A program made the position numbers and the translations under genes. This document shows, in pieces, positions 42,296-52,042 of a stretch of DNA of 64,000 nt (position 1 is its first letter; each line of letters begins with the position of its first letter). The notes below the pieces were generated by a model, which saw only the letters and a program-made list of their open reading frames with translations, ran no database searches and was not told the DNA's origin. This stretch comes from Phymatolithon calcareum (lineage: Eukaryota; Rhodophyta; Florideophyceae; Hapalidiales), in NCBI GenBank assembly GCA_977006965.1, contig OZ345355.1, positions 2,790,001-2,854,000 of the forward strand, in the 5' to 3' direction.

Positions 42296-42449
42296 AGAAG
42301 GCCATCATTGGGGATCACAATCGCGGAGGACAGCTTGAAAAACCGGCGGGCTTCTCTTCGCAGCATGGCCTCCAGGGACACGTGACGGCCGGCATCACGG
42401 AAAACAGTGGCTTCCACAGGTGCCATCCTCACTAGTGCGGTTCTACTCT

Positions 42450-42564
42450 ACGCGGGTTGGTGACCAACAAACACGAGAGCCACCGCGGACGGCAGGAATG
42501 GATTGAAAAGGAAGAAGAAAAAGAGAGAAAAATTGCCGTGATACTAAGGTGAAAGTAAGCCCTG
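42450..42564 (+). mobile_element. LINE segment, left of Gypsy insertion
   Basis: Matches 53230-53344 (ggttggtgacc, aacacgagagccaccgcgga, gaaaaggaagaagaaaaaga). It ends aagccctg, where the Gypsy LTR begins. The LINE sequence resumes at 49861. Confidence 0.85.
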
Positions 42565-42951
42565 TGTGGGGATAAAAACAGAGAGAAAAAGAGAGAGAGA
42601 GGTGTTTTTGTTTGTTTTTCTTTTTGTTGGGGGGCTCTTTGGTGCGGACCGTGAGCTGCCCTCCTTCTCGCGGAAGGTCGAAGTAGGATACTATATAAAC
42701 TAGCGCTAGGTTTTGCCGGAACTCTTGCGAGCAGCACCCAGGTAACTGTAAGACTAACTAAACGAGGGGACAATTAAAAAATATAACTCTATTGGAGATC
42801 TGCCTTCGTCAGCGAATTTGTAAACGGTAAACCGCCCACCTGGCGACATCGGCAAGCAACCGGATGCGCTGGGTATTATAATAACAGCAATTATTCCTTC
42901 GGCACGTTCCAGCCTATTCAATCAACAAAACGGCCAATATTGGGGTTAGCA
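42565..42951 (-). repeat. Gypsy 3' LTR
   Basis: 387 bp. It differs from the 5' LTR by about five substitutions plus the length of a G run, so roughly 98-99% identical. A tatataaac lies at about 42692 on the plus strand. Confidence 0.93.
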
Positions 42952-44480
42952 GGGGGCTCAACCGGGACGGCGCTCGTCCCGACGCCGGCGATCTCATCAC
43001 CTACAACAGCATTGTGCATCCGACATGACACACAATCGCCGCAAACGACTGCATTGCGGCACGGAACATCAGGGCGGGACTGGCTGCCTCGAACGTGGAA
43101 CCGGCAAACTTTGTACGTGCGTTAGTGGGACGAGTTGGCGATTTGCGCGGCGGACTGGCACTGGGACCTCTGGACTGTACTGAAGTGGACGCACGAGGTT
43201 CTAGCGGTCTCTTCTCGGCGTGTGGGGCGTTTGCACGGGGTGGCGGTGATGTGGTGCGGATGTGGATGGGATGCAGGAGGATCTGGGTGATGTTGCAAGC
43301 AGGTGTGGTTGTTGTCGTCGCTTTTGTGTTGGTGGGCGGCATGATTTTGCCGGTCGTCGTGATGGACATGTTCGACATGCGTTGACGGATGGTGTTCAGC
43401 CGGGAGATCCATTCCACATGTGAGCAGTGCGGGCGGATGTGCGACGATGGGATCATGATGAGTTGGGGTGGGAGCGTGCTCTTCAAGGTTGTGTGCGTTG
43501 TTCCTCGTGATGTGCCCCGTCATGGTGTTCCTCACGGTGGGCCTCGTGGTGGGCCTCATGGTGAGATGCAGGGTGTGACACATATCGGTCTCGGAGTGGT
43601 CGGCAACGGGTCAGTATCGGTGGCAGCCATTAGAAGCAAGAAGGAAGTGGTGCGAAGGACAAAACAAACTGGAACCCGAAGAGAGGATAATGGAAACCGA
43701 TTTTATTGTGAGCGTTTTGACACTGTTTTTATGAAGCGCTTCACTGTTGAGGCGAGGTGGTCGATTTGTTTCTGATGATGCTTTTGTTACTGTGTTTGCG
43801 TGACGACGATTCTGCAGGTAGCGACGGAGGCATGCGCGATGGCGAATTGGTCGTGTGTGAAACAGGACGATATGAACGATGGATGATTCGCTGTTTTTAC
43901 CGCTGGTTCTAATGACATTTGATATTGTGCCGGCGGCGGGATGGACTTCTAGAGGTGTTCGACGAAATGATCTGCTTAAGGCCTCTCCTCACTCCTACGG
44001 TGACGTACTTCGTACATTTGTCCCGCTTTCTCTGGCGTGAGTGCGGTAGTGGAGGACGGCTGACGGCTGATCGATGGATCCCGTGAGGTTACACGCAACC
44101 TTTCGCAGTCATTGCGGCGGTCTATTGAGGGCCCCCGAGTGGTCTCGGGGGAGCAGGGGTGTCCGGTCTTGGCTTCGTCCTCGATGTTGTAATCCTCCCC
44201 CACTACCAAGTACGATATCGGTTCGCCGATGCGGAGATGATTCAGGATGGAGGGCCGAGCACCGCGAATCTGCTGGTGGCCAGATTGTGTCATATACGAA
44301 ATACCTCGAACTTTTCCTTCCGTCGCCGGCGTGCTTGATGTCCATAGAGCGCGAACGGTGATCTTGGTGGATATTCATGATTGTGGAGCATTGTGGTGGA
44401 GCGCTGGAAGCGGCATGGACGGATGGTCTCCGGTGATGCATGGATAGCGGACTGGAGGCAATGGTTTGAAGGATCCTCAC
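42952..44480 (-). pseudogene. Gypsy 3' internal region, decayed
   Basis: On the minus strand this follows the integrase. Just after 44580 the integrase frame shifts; HRWDSSGPYRVTTADHP is visible in another frame, the barrel that ends many Gypsy integrases. Frame 43976-44293 contains ILNHLRIGEPISYLVVGEDY, possibly a chromo-like end. Further frames to 43001 are Pro/Thr/His-rich and not convincing. No envelope-like protein is recognised. Confidence 0.4.
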
Positions 44481-44482
44481 GA

Positions 44483-45310
44483 CTACGACAAACGAACCGG
44501 TTCGTTTGTAGTGCGTAACGAGGATGGTCGGCCGTGGTAACTCGATAAGGACCGCTTGAATCCCATCTGTGCCATGTGGTTGTACATGAGGACGTCATCG
44601 CCGACTTTAAAAGTTTGCACCTGCGTTTTTCCTGCAGGGACAATCTTGTCTGTGCGCTTGGCGAGAATTGTACTGACTTCCACAAAACGCGCCTGATCCG
44701 GCCTATGTGAAGCGTCATGTATGCGATACTCGGCGAATGTTGGTGCGACACCATACAGAAGTTCGAAAGGAGAAAAGCCACTCCGGTTCGGGCGTCGACG
44801 GTATCCTGTCAGCACTGATGGAAGAGCTTTATCCCAGTTTTTGGTGGCCTTTCCGATAGATTTGTGCAGACCGGCTTTCAAGGTGCGAACCATTCTTTCT
44901 GCTCTTCCATTAGACGACAGCGAGTATGGCGAAACGAAGCGCCATGTGGTGTGGATCTTGGCGGCGTAGTCTTGTGTGTGAGCCGCTGCGAACTGCGTAC
45001 CATTGTCGCTTAGGATGTTACGAGGGGTACCGTAGTGATGCACGATGTGCTCGAGGATAAACTTGACGACATCCGTGCTGAGGGCGTTTGGAAGCGCGGC
45101 AGGTATTGGCCATCCGGTTAAATGCTCAACTCCGATAAGGAGGTAGCGATTTCCGTTAAGCGAACGAGGCAGCGGTCGAGCGAAGTCCAGCGACCATGTA
45201 TCGAAGATACCGCTTATTGGCTGGTGTTGAGTTGAATTGTACTTGGTGTACGGTTTGATCTTCTGGCACTCATCGCATGTGCGAACGTACTTGGCGACAT
45301 CGTTCGGCAT
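44483..45310 (-). CDS. Gypsy integrase
   Basis: 275 residues. It begins in the zinc-binding region (VRTCDECQKIKPY supplies the two Cys; the HH part lies upstream in a broken frame). The core has DTWSLDFARPLP (Asp), HHYGTPRNILSDNGTQF (Asp) and SPYSLSSNGRAERMVRTLKA (Glu), the D-D-E triad, then ALPSVLTGYRRRPNRSGFSP. It would join element DNA to the host genome with a 5-bp stagger, matching the observed CCCTG duplication. The catalytic core is intact but depends on an upstream frame that is broken. Confidence 0.9.
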   Translation of the reverse strand: MPNDVAKYVRTCDECQKIKPYTKYNSTQHQPISGIFDTWSLDFARPLPRSLNGNRYLLIGVEHLTGWPIPAALPNALSTDVVKFILEHIVHHYGTPRNILSDNGTQFAAAHTQDYAAKIHTTWRFVSPYSLSSNGRAERMVRTLKAGLHKSIGKATKNWDKALPSVLTGYRRRPNRSGFSPFELLYGVAPTFAEYRIHDASHRPDQARFVEVSTILAKRTDKIVPAGKTQVQTFKVGDDVLMYNHMAQMGFKRSLSSYHGRPSSLRTTNEPVRLS

Positions 45311-45336
45311 CGAGGGCCACCAGTAGCGGTCTGAAA

Positions 45337-45960
45337 TTATTTTGTATGTAGCGTGGAAGTCCCAATGCCCGATGTCTTCATGAAGAGAAATAATGACCTT
45401 TTCCCACCTTTCTTTGTGCGCCGGAACAGCTTCGACCCCGGCACAATAAAATTCTTCGCCTTCTTCTTAATGGCTCGTGCGCATCCCGGCGCCTTGATAC
45501 CGGGACTTTGAAATGTCTCAAGGTACTTGGCGACTTCCATAAGCGACTCCTCGACGGATCCGCTGTATGAAACCATAGCGCAAGGCTCCGGTCGGTGCTT
45601 TCCATGGCTGCATGGGTGTCGGGAGCAATAATCTGCGTTCCCATTAGACTTTCCCCTCCGGTATTGGACTTCGAAATCGTAATCTGCAAGGAAGCAGAGC
45701 CATCGAGCGATTCTTCCGTGCGGGTCCTCTATGTTGAACGTGTGCTGGAGTGCTTGATGATCGGAGAAAAGGATAACTCGGTTGGATAACAGAAAGTGCC
45801 GGAACTTCTTAAAGGCGAACAGAACTTCAAGGGCCTCACGTTCGAAAGTTTTGTAGTTACTTTCGGCTGAGGACAGTGATCGACTGGCGTACTGCGACCG
45901 TCCTCATCAAGTTGCGATAAAACCGCTCCAACTGCTTGTTACGAGGCGTCCGTAGAGAAA
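45337..45960 (-). pseudogene. Gypsy RNase H and linker, broken
   Basis: Past the RT frame the minus strand can be read as STDAS-stop-QAVGAVLSQLDEDG, then in another frame SNYKTFEREALEVLFAFKKF and ILFSDHQALQHTF, then ARWLCFLADYDFEVQYR. These are the D, E and D motifs of Gypsy RNase H. A TAA inside the first motif and at least one frameshift break it. The following linker (45337-45576) leads to the integrase zinc region. Confidence 0.75.
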
Positions 45961-48109
45961 TGAATTGTTTATCCATTACGGGGAACGACAGAATCGGAGC
46001 ACTGCACAGGGCGTTGCGAAGACACTCAAATGCGTCCTCCATAGCGCCGGTCCATTCAAAGTCAACGTTGACAGAAGCTTTCTCTTGGAGAGGGCGCGCT
46101 ATCTTCGCGAAACCGTTGATGAAGCGTCTGTAGTAAGAGGCTAGGCCCAAAAACGACCTCAGCTCTGTTCGTGTCTTCGGTCGCGGTGCATTCTGGATGA
46201 TGTCGATCTTGTCTGCGTCGAATCGGATTCCATCCCCATCGACAACGTGACCCAGAAGCTTGATGCGAGTCTGAATAAACTGGCACTTCGTGATCTTCAT
46301 ACGCAGACCATGACTGGCAAGCTTCTTGAACATGGCACCAAGGTGCAGGAAATGTTCCTCGACGCTCTTCGAGTGGACGACAATGTCGTCCAGATACATG
46401 CGGACAAAGTCCATATCTTGGAAAAGATGGTCCATCATTCTCTGGAATGTGGCTGGTGCGTTCATAAGGCCGAAGGGCATGACTTCAAACTGAAATGTTC
46501 CACACTTGCACACGAATGTCGTCTTCTCTTTACAAGCCTCCGACATTTTGATTTGCCAGAGTCCGCTGAAGAGATCGACGGTAGAGAATACGGAACTGCC
46601 CGAAAGATCTTCGATAATCTCATCCGGTCGTGGAAGGGGCCAACGATCCGGAGTCATGAGCTTGTTGAGTTTCCTGAAATCGACGCAGAATCTCGGTGTA
46701 CCATCAGATATGTTGGCAATGACGACAGAAAACGACCAGGCTGACGATGCAGGACGGATAATACCAGCGACGAGCATGCGCTCAATCTCCTTCTTGACAA
46801 TATCGTTGTGCATCGGCGGAAGACGGCGAGCACGGTGATAGATTGGATTGTCGGAAGAAAGAGAGAATGAATGCGTTGTGGGAACGGTGGATGGACGAAG
46901 ATAATCGAGTGACTCAGCGACTATATCGTGAGCCTGCAGTAAAGAAACGAGCTTGTTTTGGGACTCGTTGTCTAAGTGGGAGGTTTTCTGGTAGATGACG
47001 GGTGCTTTAAAGGGCACTTCTTCCTCATGACCGATCACATTCAGGGCGAGGACCATACCTTCATCATCGGCGTCGGAACCAAGGTTCTGGTCAAAGTCGG
47101 AGTCGGAGTCTGCACTGGAATCGGAATCACTCGCCGACTCGGAAGTAAACTCTTCTTCATCGGTGGAGCCGAAGTCACGCGATTCGTGGACAAGATTGAG
47201 CCTAACCGTCTCTCCACCGTACTTGATTTTGATGATGCTGCGCCCGAGGTCCATCTCGGTCCTTAACTTCTTCAGAGTTGGTAACCCAATTATCAAGTTG
47301 TACTTCGAGCTCGAAGAAACGAGGAATATGATACGCACACGGACGTGATCGAAGCTTACCGCAACTTCTTCCACAATACCGAGGCAATCCTCCGTGTCTC
47401 CTGCGTATCCTTCGAGCCTGCGTCGAGTATGGGTAGGTATAATGCGAAGATAGTTGGCAAGATCACTAGACATCACGTTGGGGATGGCACCGGTGTCAAG
47501 GAGGGTATAGACTTCGCGGCCACTGACTTGAACTCGAGCAAACTCGTGACGGTTCATTAGCCTGACGGGCGCTACCAAGTTCGTCGTGTCGATTGTCTGA
47601 ACGTTGGGACCCTTCCTGGACAGAGCTCGTCGAGCAAAAAGCTTCTGAAGGTCTCCTCGCGCCTCATTTGCATCTCCACGGAGTAACTGACCGAAGGAAA
47701 TACCTGAAGACGCTTGTGCGAGATTATACATCAAGTCGTACTTCTCCAAGCGGCTTCCCAGTTCCATAGCCGCCGTGTTCTTCGTAGGTTTCCGGGTAAC
47801 CTTCCTCTTAGTTTTTTTAGCCACGCGACTAGGAATTGCCTTTCGAGTACCGCCGAGGACAGTGGGTGAGCCTGCAATATGCATTGGATCGCCATCCCCT
47901 TCTCGGCGCTGATTTTTCGGGAGAGGCTCACCTTCGGCCGTACGCTTGACGGCGGCAACCTCTTCATCCGCCTGGAATGTTTCACCATCTGGGGCGAGCG
48001 TGAGGACGTTGGCATTTTCCGCTGGGGGAGGTGCCTGCTGTGCCATAGGTGCTTCCTGGGGGCGTTGCTGTTGACGAGCGATAGCTTGGTCGATCTCATG
48101 GCGCTGCTT
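45857..48109 (-). CDS. Gypsy protease and reverse transcriptase
   Basis: About 750 codons. A Lys/Arg- and Gln/Pro-rich linker comes first; the frame enters at KQRHEIDQAIARQQQ with no ATG, because upstream gag has been split by an insertion. The aspartic protease is at EVYTLLDTGAIPNVMSSDLA with later NLIIGLPTL. An acidic Ser/Asp stretch (SASDSDSSADSDSD) follows. RT has GTPRFCVDFRKLN, VFSTVDLFSGLWQI, FEVMPFGLMNAPATFQRMMD and VRMYLDDIVVHSKS, then KLLGHVVDGDGIRFD. The catalytic Asp residues are present. The C-terminal 40 residues are out of frame where RNase H begins. Confidence 0.92.
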   Translation of the reverse strand, partial: KQRHEIDQAIARQQQRPQEAPMAQQAPPPAENANVLTLAPDGETFQADEEVAAVKRTAEGEPLPKNQRREGDGDPMHIAGSPTVLGGTRKAIPSRVAKKTKRKVTRKPTKNTAAMELGSRLEKYDLMYNLAQASSGISFGQLLRGDANEARGDLQKLFARRALSRKGPNVQTIDTTNLVAPVRLMNRHEFARVQVSGREVYTLLDTGAIPNVMSSDLANYLRIIPTHTRRRLEGYAGDTEDCLGIVEEVAVSFDHVRVRIIFLVSSSSKYNLIIGLPTLKKLRTEMDLGRSIIKIKYGGETVRLNLVHESRDFGSTDEEEFTSESASDSDSSADSDSDFDQNLGSDADDEGMVLALNVIGHEEEVPFKAPVIYQKTSHLDNESQNKLVSLLQAHDIVAESLDYLRPSTVPTTHSFSLSSDNPIYHRARRLPPMHNDIVKKEIERMLVAGIIRPASSAWSFSVVIANISDGTPRFCVDFRKLNKLMTPDRWPLPRPDEIIEDLSGSSVFSTVDLFSGLWQIKMSEACKEKTTFVCKCGTFQFEVMPFGLMNAPATFQRMMDHLFQDMDFVRMYLDDIVVHSKSVEEHFLHLGAMFKKLASHGLRMKITKCQFIQTRIKLLGHVVDGDGIRFDADKIDIIQNAPRPKTRTELRSFLGLASYYRRFINGFAKIARPLQEKASVNVDFEWTGAMEDAFECLRNALCSAPILSFPVMDKQFISLRTPRNKQLERFYRNLMRTVAVRQSITVLSRK

Positions 48110-48646
48110 CAAAGAAGAAGAAGTGGAGATTTTTATTTTAGTGTTACCAACGCATCTGCAGACGCTTGGGGCAACACTTCTGATGAGCCACGAGGACTCA
48201 ACTCAGAGCCCAGAGGCTCCATTTCGCATAAAAACGGCTATAGTCAGCAAAATTAGAAAACCTACCTCTGATCTCAACGGAGAGATCTCGAGGGGGAAAA
48301 TCATTTCACTTCAATGGCCACGCAGAGCATCGTTTTTCTTGCGTGCGCCGGAGCGCGATGGGCGAGTTTACCGACGTCCCGGGTCCGCGTGCCGCGCCGA
48401 TCTTCAGGACTTACTCTCGCTCGGCCTGCCCGCCGATCCTCGCGGGGGGGTTACTGACGTCCCCAGTCTTGCGTGCGCCGGAGCGCGATGGGCGAGTTTA
48501 CCGACTTCCCGGGTCCGCGTGCCGTGCCGATCTTCAGGACTTACTCTCGCTCGGCCTGCCCGCCGATCCTCGCGGGGGGGTTACTGACGTCCCCAGTCTT
48601 GCTTGCGCCGGAGCGCGATGGGCGAGTTTACCGACGTCCCGGGTCC
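48110..48646 (-). mobile_element. TTC-tailed short retroposon in Gypsy gag, 11-bp TSD
   Basis: Flanks are tggcgctgctt at 48099-48109 and 48647-48657. On the minus strand it starts ggacccgggacgtcgg, has 2.4 GC-rich monomers with an exact 130-bp period (starts near 48338, 48468, 48598), then the body shared with 41304-41744, and ends cttcttcttctttg. The two flanks translate to the same YSKQR/KQRHE join, which shows that gag and pol were one frame before the insertion. Confidence 0.9.
48338..48646. repeat. 130-bp tandem monomers of the retroposon
   Basis: cttgcgtgcgccggagcgcg starts at 48338 and 48468, and with one change at 48598. The two full units are nearly identical. One complete and one partial unit occur in the 41304-41744 copy. 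Tandem 5' monomers are known as promoters in some LINEs; that role here is inferred. Confidence 0.9.
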
Positions 48647-49442
48647 TGGCGCTGCTTTGAGTAGCAGGCAACTTCGTTGTGGCCCCACTTCTTGCAGAAG
48701 CGGCACTTCATCTCCTTCATAGGGTTTTCTCTGCACTGTGTCGACACATGACCTTCCACTTTGCAATAGCTGCTGGTCTTGGGACGTCCAGCGGGCTGGA
48801 GGACTTCCTTCCTCTGGGAGATGGCGAGTGCAATTTCGTTCATCTGCTCACAGAGTTTGTCAATCTTCTTCTCCGCCACTAACTGGAAGGAGACTTGTGC
48901 CCCCGTCCCTTTAGCGACATTTGGGGAGTCGATGTGACATTCCATAGGATAGATCAGTTTCTGTCCCTCGGCATAACTGGAACAGGCTGCCTTGATCTCG
49001 GTAAAGGTAGCGGCACCCCGCAACAGAACGAACTGGAAGAAGACGAAATGGCATCACGGAGGAGACCTCGCATGGCAGATTCATTGAACTTGGCTTCGCG
49101 GTACAGCTTTTCTGCTTTTTAGATGAATGCGTCAATGTCACCTCCGCTGTATTTGAGGGTGACAGCTTCACGCATGATGGATTCTTGACTGCGGCGCGGC
49201 GCAAACTCGGCGAGAAGAATCGCCTTGACTGTGGCGTAGTCCTTTAACTCGGGGGTTGGGGTGTCCTCGCGGGCAAACTTGTCGTAGTAAAAGTCGAAGG
49301 CCTTTTCGGCCAGGTGCTGAACGACTCTTTCGGCCTTCTGCTCGACGGAGGCTTCTTTCTGGACAATGTTTTCGTAGACGAAGAAGACCTTCCTGGCGTC
49401 GGTGTCGCCATTGAAGGTTATGAGCTCACTGGGAGGCGCCAT
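48647..49442 (-). pseudogene. Gypsy gag, broken
   Basis: Begins MAPPSELITFNGDTDARKVF 22 nt inside the 5' LTR. The capsid-like part includes EAVTLKYSGGDIDAFI, then a TAG (near 49120), KAEKLYREAKFNESAMRGLL and a frame change near 49040. It continues FTEIKAACSSYAEGQKLIYP to 48647. Two zinc-knuckle-like motifs close it: the second, CRFCKKWGHNEVAC, is a full CCHC; the first (SSYCKVEGHVSTQC) lacks its first Cys. The protein would package element RNA. One stop, one shift and the retroposon inactivate it. Confidence 0.8.
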
Positions 49443-49463
49443 CGCCCTGCTGGGGGTACCAAA

Positions 49464-49855
49464 TGTGGGGATAAAAAGAGAGAGAAAAAGAGAGAGAGAG
49501 GTGTTTTTGTTTGTTTTTCTTTTTGTTGGGGGGGGGGGCTCTTTGGTGCGGACCGTGAGCTGCCCTCCTTCTCGCCGAAGGTCGAAGTAGGATACAATAT
49601 AAACTAGCGCTAGGTTTTGCCGGAACTCTTGCGAGCAGCACCCAGGTAACTGTAAGACTAACTAAACGAGGGGACAATTAAAAAATATAACTCTATTGGA
49701 GATCTGCCTTCGTCAGCGAATTTGTAAACGGTACACCGCCCACCTGGCGACATCGGCAAGCAACCGGATGCGCTGGGTATTATAATAACAGCAATTATTC
49801 CTTCGGCACGTTCCAGCCTATTCAATCAACAAAACGGCCAATATTGGGGTCAGCA
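49464..49855 (-). repeat. Gypsy 5' LTR
   Basis: 392 bp, the partner of 42565-42951. It has a longer G run (49528-49536). On the minus strand it precedes gag and should hold the promoter. Confidence 0.93.
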
Positions 49856-50200
49856 CCCTGTACTACAAATTCGATCCAGGAAACACTGACTCCTAGCAGT
49901 CAAGTGGTTCTTTGGCCGTTTCCCACCATGAAGAGCAGAGTCTTACATTGAACATTTCAACGAGGTCGCGGAAGAGAATCTGAAAACTCTACAACGAAAT
50001 TTAACAAGTCCAAGAGCAGAAGAATCTTGGGAAGAAGGGACGAAAACGGCGATTGACAAACTTCTGGCCTTGGAAATCCATATGCTAGAAGTAATGATAG
50101 TGAAATGTGACCTGATTGGGTAATGAGGTCGCTCTGTTGTTTGTGAATACCGGCGTTGAGGGTTTCTAAAATAAAAACCTACAATTTCCCCCTCATATTT
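49856..50200 (+). mobile_element. LINE 3' end, right of Gypsy insertion
   Basis: Continues the LINE from 42564 after the ccctg duplication. It closely matches 53340-53696: the RKHRLLAVKWFFGRFPP-type block, one stop, then gaataccggcgttgagggtt and tctaaaataaaaacctacaa with a C-rich end. Confidence 0.85.
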
Positions 50201-50204
50201 CTGG

Positions 50205-50660
50205 TATTCTATCTGAGCCCTTAGCATGTACTCGGTTGTTTTTGATAGCTCTTCGTAGCAGTTTGCGAGTCATCGCTTCTTCTTTCGGTACAGGTCTTCT
50301 TCATTCTGCATACTCTCGACGCGACTGATACCTCCTCTTGCTCTTGCGTTTCAGTATTCTGCTGAGGCTAGTCGTGACCTGGTGCCGAGATTGGCCATTT
50401 ATGTCCTACACGAACGTGTGGTATTGACAGTTCTTGGCTTTCCGGCCTGGGGCCCTCATTTCGTTCTGTAATTTGATGCAGGTTGACATGTCGTCTGGAT
50501 TCTTGGTTCGTACCGCATTCCGGTATAATCTGGTTTATTCTTTTGCCTTACTGTCAAGCGGTCTTGCATCGGAGCGGGCGCATCTGGTTATTTCTCCTAG
50601 TTGCAGGTGATAACCTGTACATGTCGGTGTCGGGCGTTTAAGTCACCAATCAACACTGAT
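50205..50660 (-). pseudogene. LINE fragment between endonuclease and RT
   Basis: Minus-strand reading gives SRILKRKSKRRYQSRRESMQ, then NCYEELSKTTEYMLRAQIEY and further charged helices with stops. The basic, helical composition is that of the segment before the RT domain in LINEs. It abuts the opposite-strand LINE tail at 50200. Confidence 0.4.
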
Positions 50661-50707
50661 TAACACCTTCCATGCACGTCTATGGATTGGATTGGATCTC
50701 TGTTTAA

Positions 50708-51610
50708 TTGAAGATCCCTTTGTCAATTATCATTGCACCTGAGAGACGTATCGTTGGGCTACAATCCTTCTCTTACGCTGCACGTCTATGGATGCCAGTG
50801 AAGAAATGTGTAGTAACTCAACGTTTAATTACAGTTTCGGCGGCGATTAGTCTCTCTCTGTCTTTTACGTCGCGTGGCGGTACGTTAGTTTTTCCGGCGC
50901 ATCCTTCCGCATCTCAATCACGACGCCGCTTCTCGCTTCAGAGCTTGGAGAATATCTGCGAGTTGTGCATACCTGCCGATAGCGCGTACGCAAAATTGGT
51001 CCCTCTTCTGCCATGCAGGGACATTCAGGAATTCACTGCACCAAAGAGTTATATCTCTGGGCCTTTGTCGACACCTGGCGAGATCGCTGGCAGTATTTCG
51101 ATGGGCCCTTGCAACACATTGTCCAACGGTGGAGGCGCACGTTTTTACTCACGCTTGGTTGTGTTTCCAGCGACCCTGCAGTTGTTTCTCGCCCATTTGC
51201 GTACCTTAGGTCCGTCGTGTATTAACCAGTCGGGTAAATACCCACTTCTGCTCCAAGGCGCCATGGGAGACTCTATCCTGGATCAGAGCAAAGGACAAGT
51301 TGTCGGCGTTGAGGTACATTCTGTACCGGACGATCCAATGTCCGCCGATGGCGCACCAGGTCAGGCGAATGAGACTCCAGGGCCGCCGATGTATACTGTC
51401 ATGCGCGGCTCTCACATCCCTCGTCGTTATACGGGCTCAGATATGATCGGCGACAAAAAACCGTGGTTGATAATTCTCGGAGGATTTTTTGCAGCCATCT
51501 TGCTTGGAGTTTTTGCGGTTCTCCCTTCGCTTTTCACCATGAGCTTTGAGCACTTTCCACGCAAGAGAAAATTTTACCCGGTTGGATGCGTCACAGGCGG
51601 TGCCATTTAA
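50708..51610 (+). CDS. Putative single-pass membrane protein
   Basis: A 300-codon frame without resemblance to the transposons here. The last 115 residues, from MGDSILDQSKGQVVGVEVHS (ATG 51264), look most protein-like: an acidic and Pro-rich soluble stretch (ANETPGPPMYTVMRG), then one membrane segment (KPWLIILGGFFAAILLGVFA, continuing VLPSLF) and a basic Cys-containing tail. The first 185 residues are of mixed composition and may be 5' untranslated or contain an intron. Two agaataaac/aataaa-type signals lie near 51826. No family is recognised. Either start is possible; the shorter product seems likelier. Confidence 0.45.
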   Translation: MKIPLSIIIAPERRIVGLQSFSYAARLWMPVKKCVVTQRLITVSAAISLSLSFTSRGGTLVFPAHPSASQSRRRFSLQSLENICELCIPADSAYAKLVPLLPCRDIQEFTAPKSYISGPLSTPGEIAGSISMGPCNTLSNGGGARFYSRLVVFPATLQLFLAHLRTLGPSCINQSGKYPLLLQGAMGDSILDQSKGQVVGVEVHSVPDDPMSADGAPGQANETPGPPMYTVMRGSHIPRRYTGSDMIGDKKPWLIILGGFFAAILLGVFAVLPSLFTMSFEHFPRKRKFYPVGCVTGGAI

Positions 51611-52040
51611 CTTGCTTTCTTTATCATTCTCTGGGTGCTGACTAGCAGGGGCACCCAAAACTAGCTCTTATGAAGACATATAGGCTCGTCGACGAAACTG
51701 CACTGGACCAATCTTTTCAAGACTACTGTCTACAACAAGGATGCTTATTCCATTCAAGTCCTGAAGGATTCGATGCTCAGTATCTTTATGGCTGTCATTG
51801 CTCATCGCGTCTATATCTAAGTAGAAAGAATAAACATGATTAAACTAAACTTTATTTTAGAAATTCAGGTTCTAGCAAAGCACGGAAACAGTTTTCTGGG
51901 GTAGTTTATTAACCCTGTGTGTGCGACACGAATCGGTGGTAGACCTGAACCTACTGCACCAACGGAAATTCATTGTTCTGTAGAAATAACGTCAAGACGA
52001 GGACAATCGGACTCCGAGCTCCAAGTCAATCTCGGTGCTA
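51611..52040. other. 3' flank of 50708-51610, no gene seen
   Basis: Includes the possible polyadenylation signal aaagaataaacatg (51825). No repeat or frame of note. Confidence 0.35.
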
Positions 52041-52042
52041 TA

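Larger units (their letters stand above)
41160..42330 (-). mobile_element. Minisatellite-bearing retroposon (short copy)
   Basis: Same landmarks and order as 21465-23600, but lacking about 1.6 kb between the gcgcgacgtctt point (41842) and the tgccctg point. The left edge is the inverted LINE-like tail. It is interrupted at 41304-41744 by a TTC-tailed retroposon and carries a longer minisatellite (41866-42295). Confidence 0.6.
42565..49855 (-). mobile_element. Ty3/Gypsy LTR retrotransposon, 7291 bp
   Basis: LTRs at 42565-42951 and 49464-49855 begin TG and end CA. Target duplications ccctg lie at 42560-42564 and 49856-49860. Gene order on the minus strand is gag, protease, RT, RNase H, integrase, which is the Ty3/Gypsy order. 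Directly inside the 5' LTR is TTTGGTACCCCCAGCAGGG, a plausible tRNA primer site, and gag starts 22 nt in. No purine tract precedes the 3' LTR. Gag, RNase H and the 3' end are broken by stops, frameshifts and a retroposon insertion. Confidence 0.92.

Noticed and set aside
43001-43583. Thr/Pro/His-rich minus-strand frames read as an envelope-like gene
   Set aside because: No signal peptide, membrane segment or cysteine pattern; overlapping frames are equally open, so they look like composition effects.
46247-47266. Plus-strand frames of 96-165 aa opposite Gypsy pol
   Set aside because: Antisense shadows of protease-RT; no independent motif.
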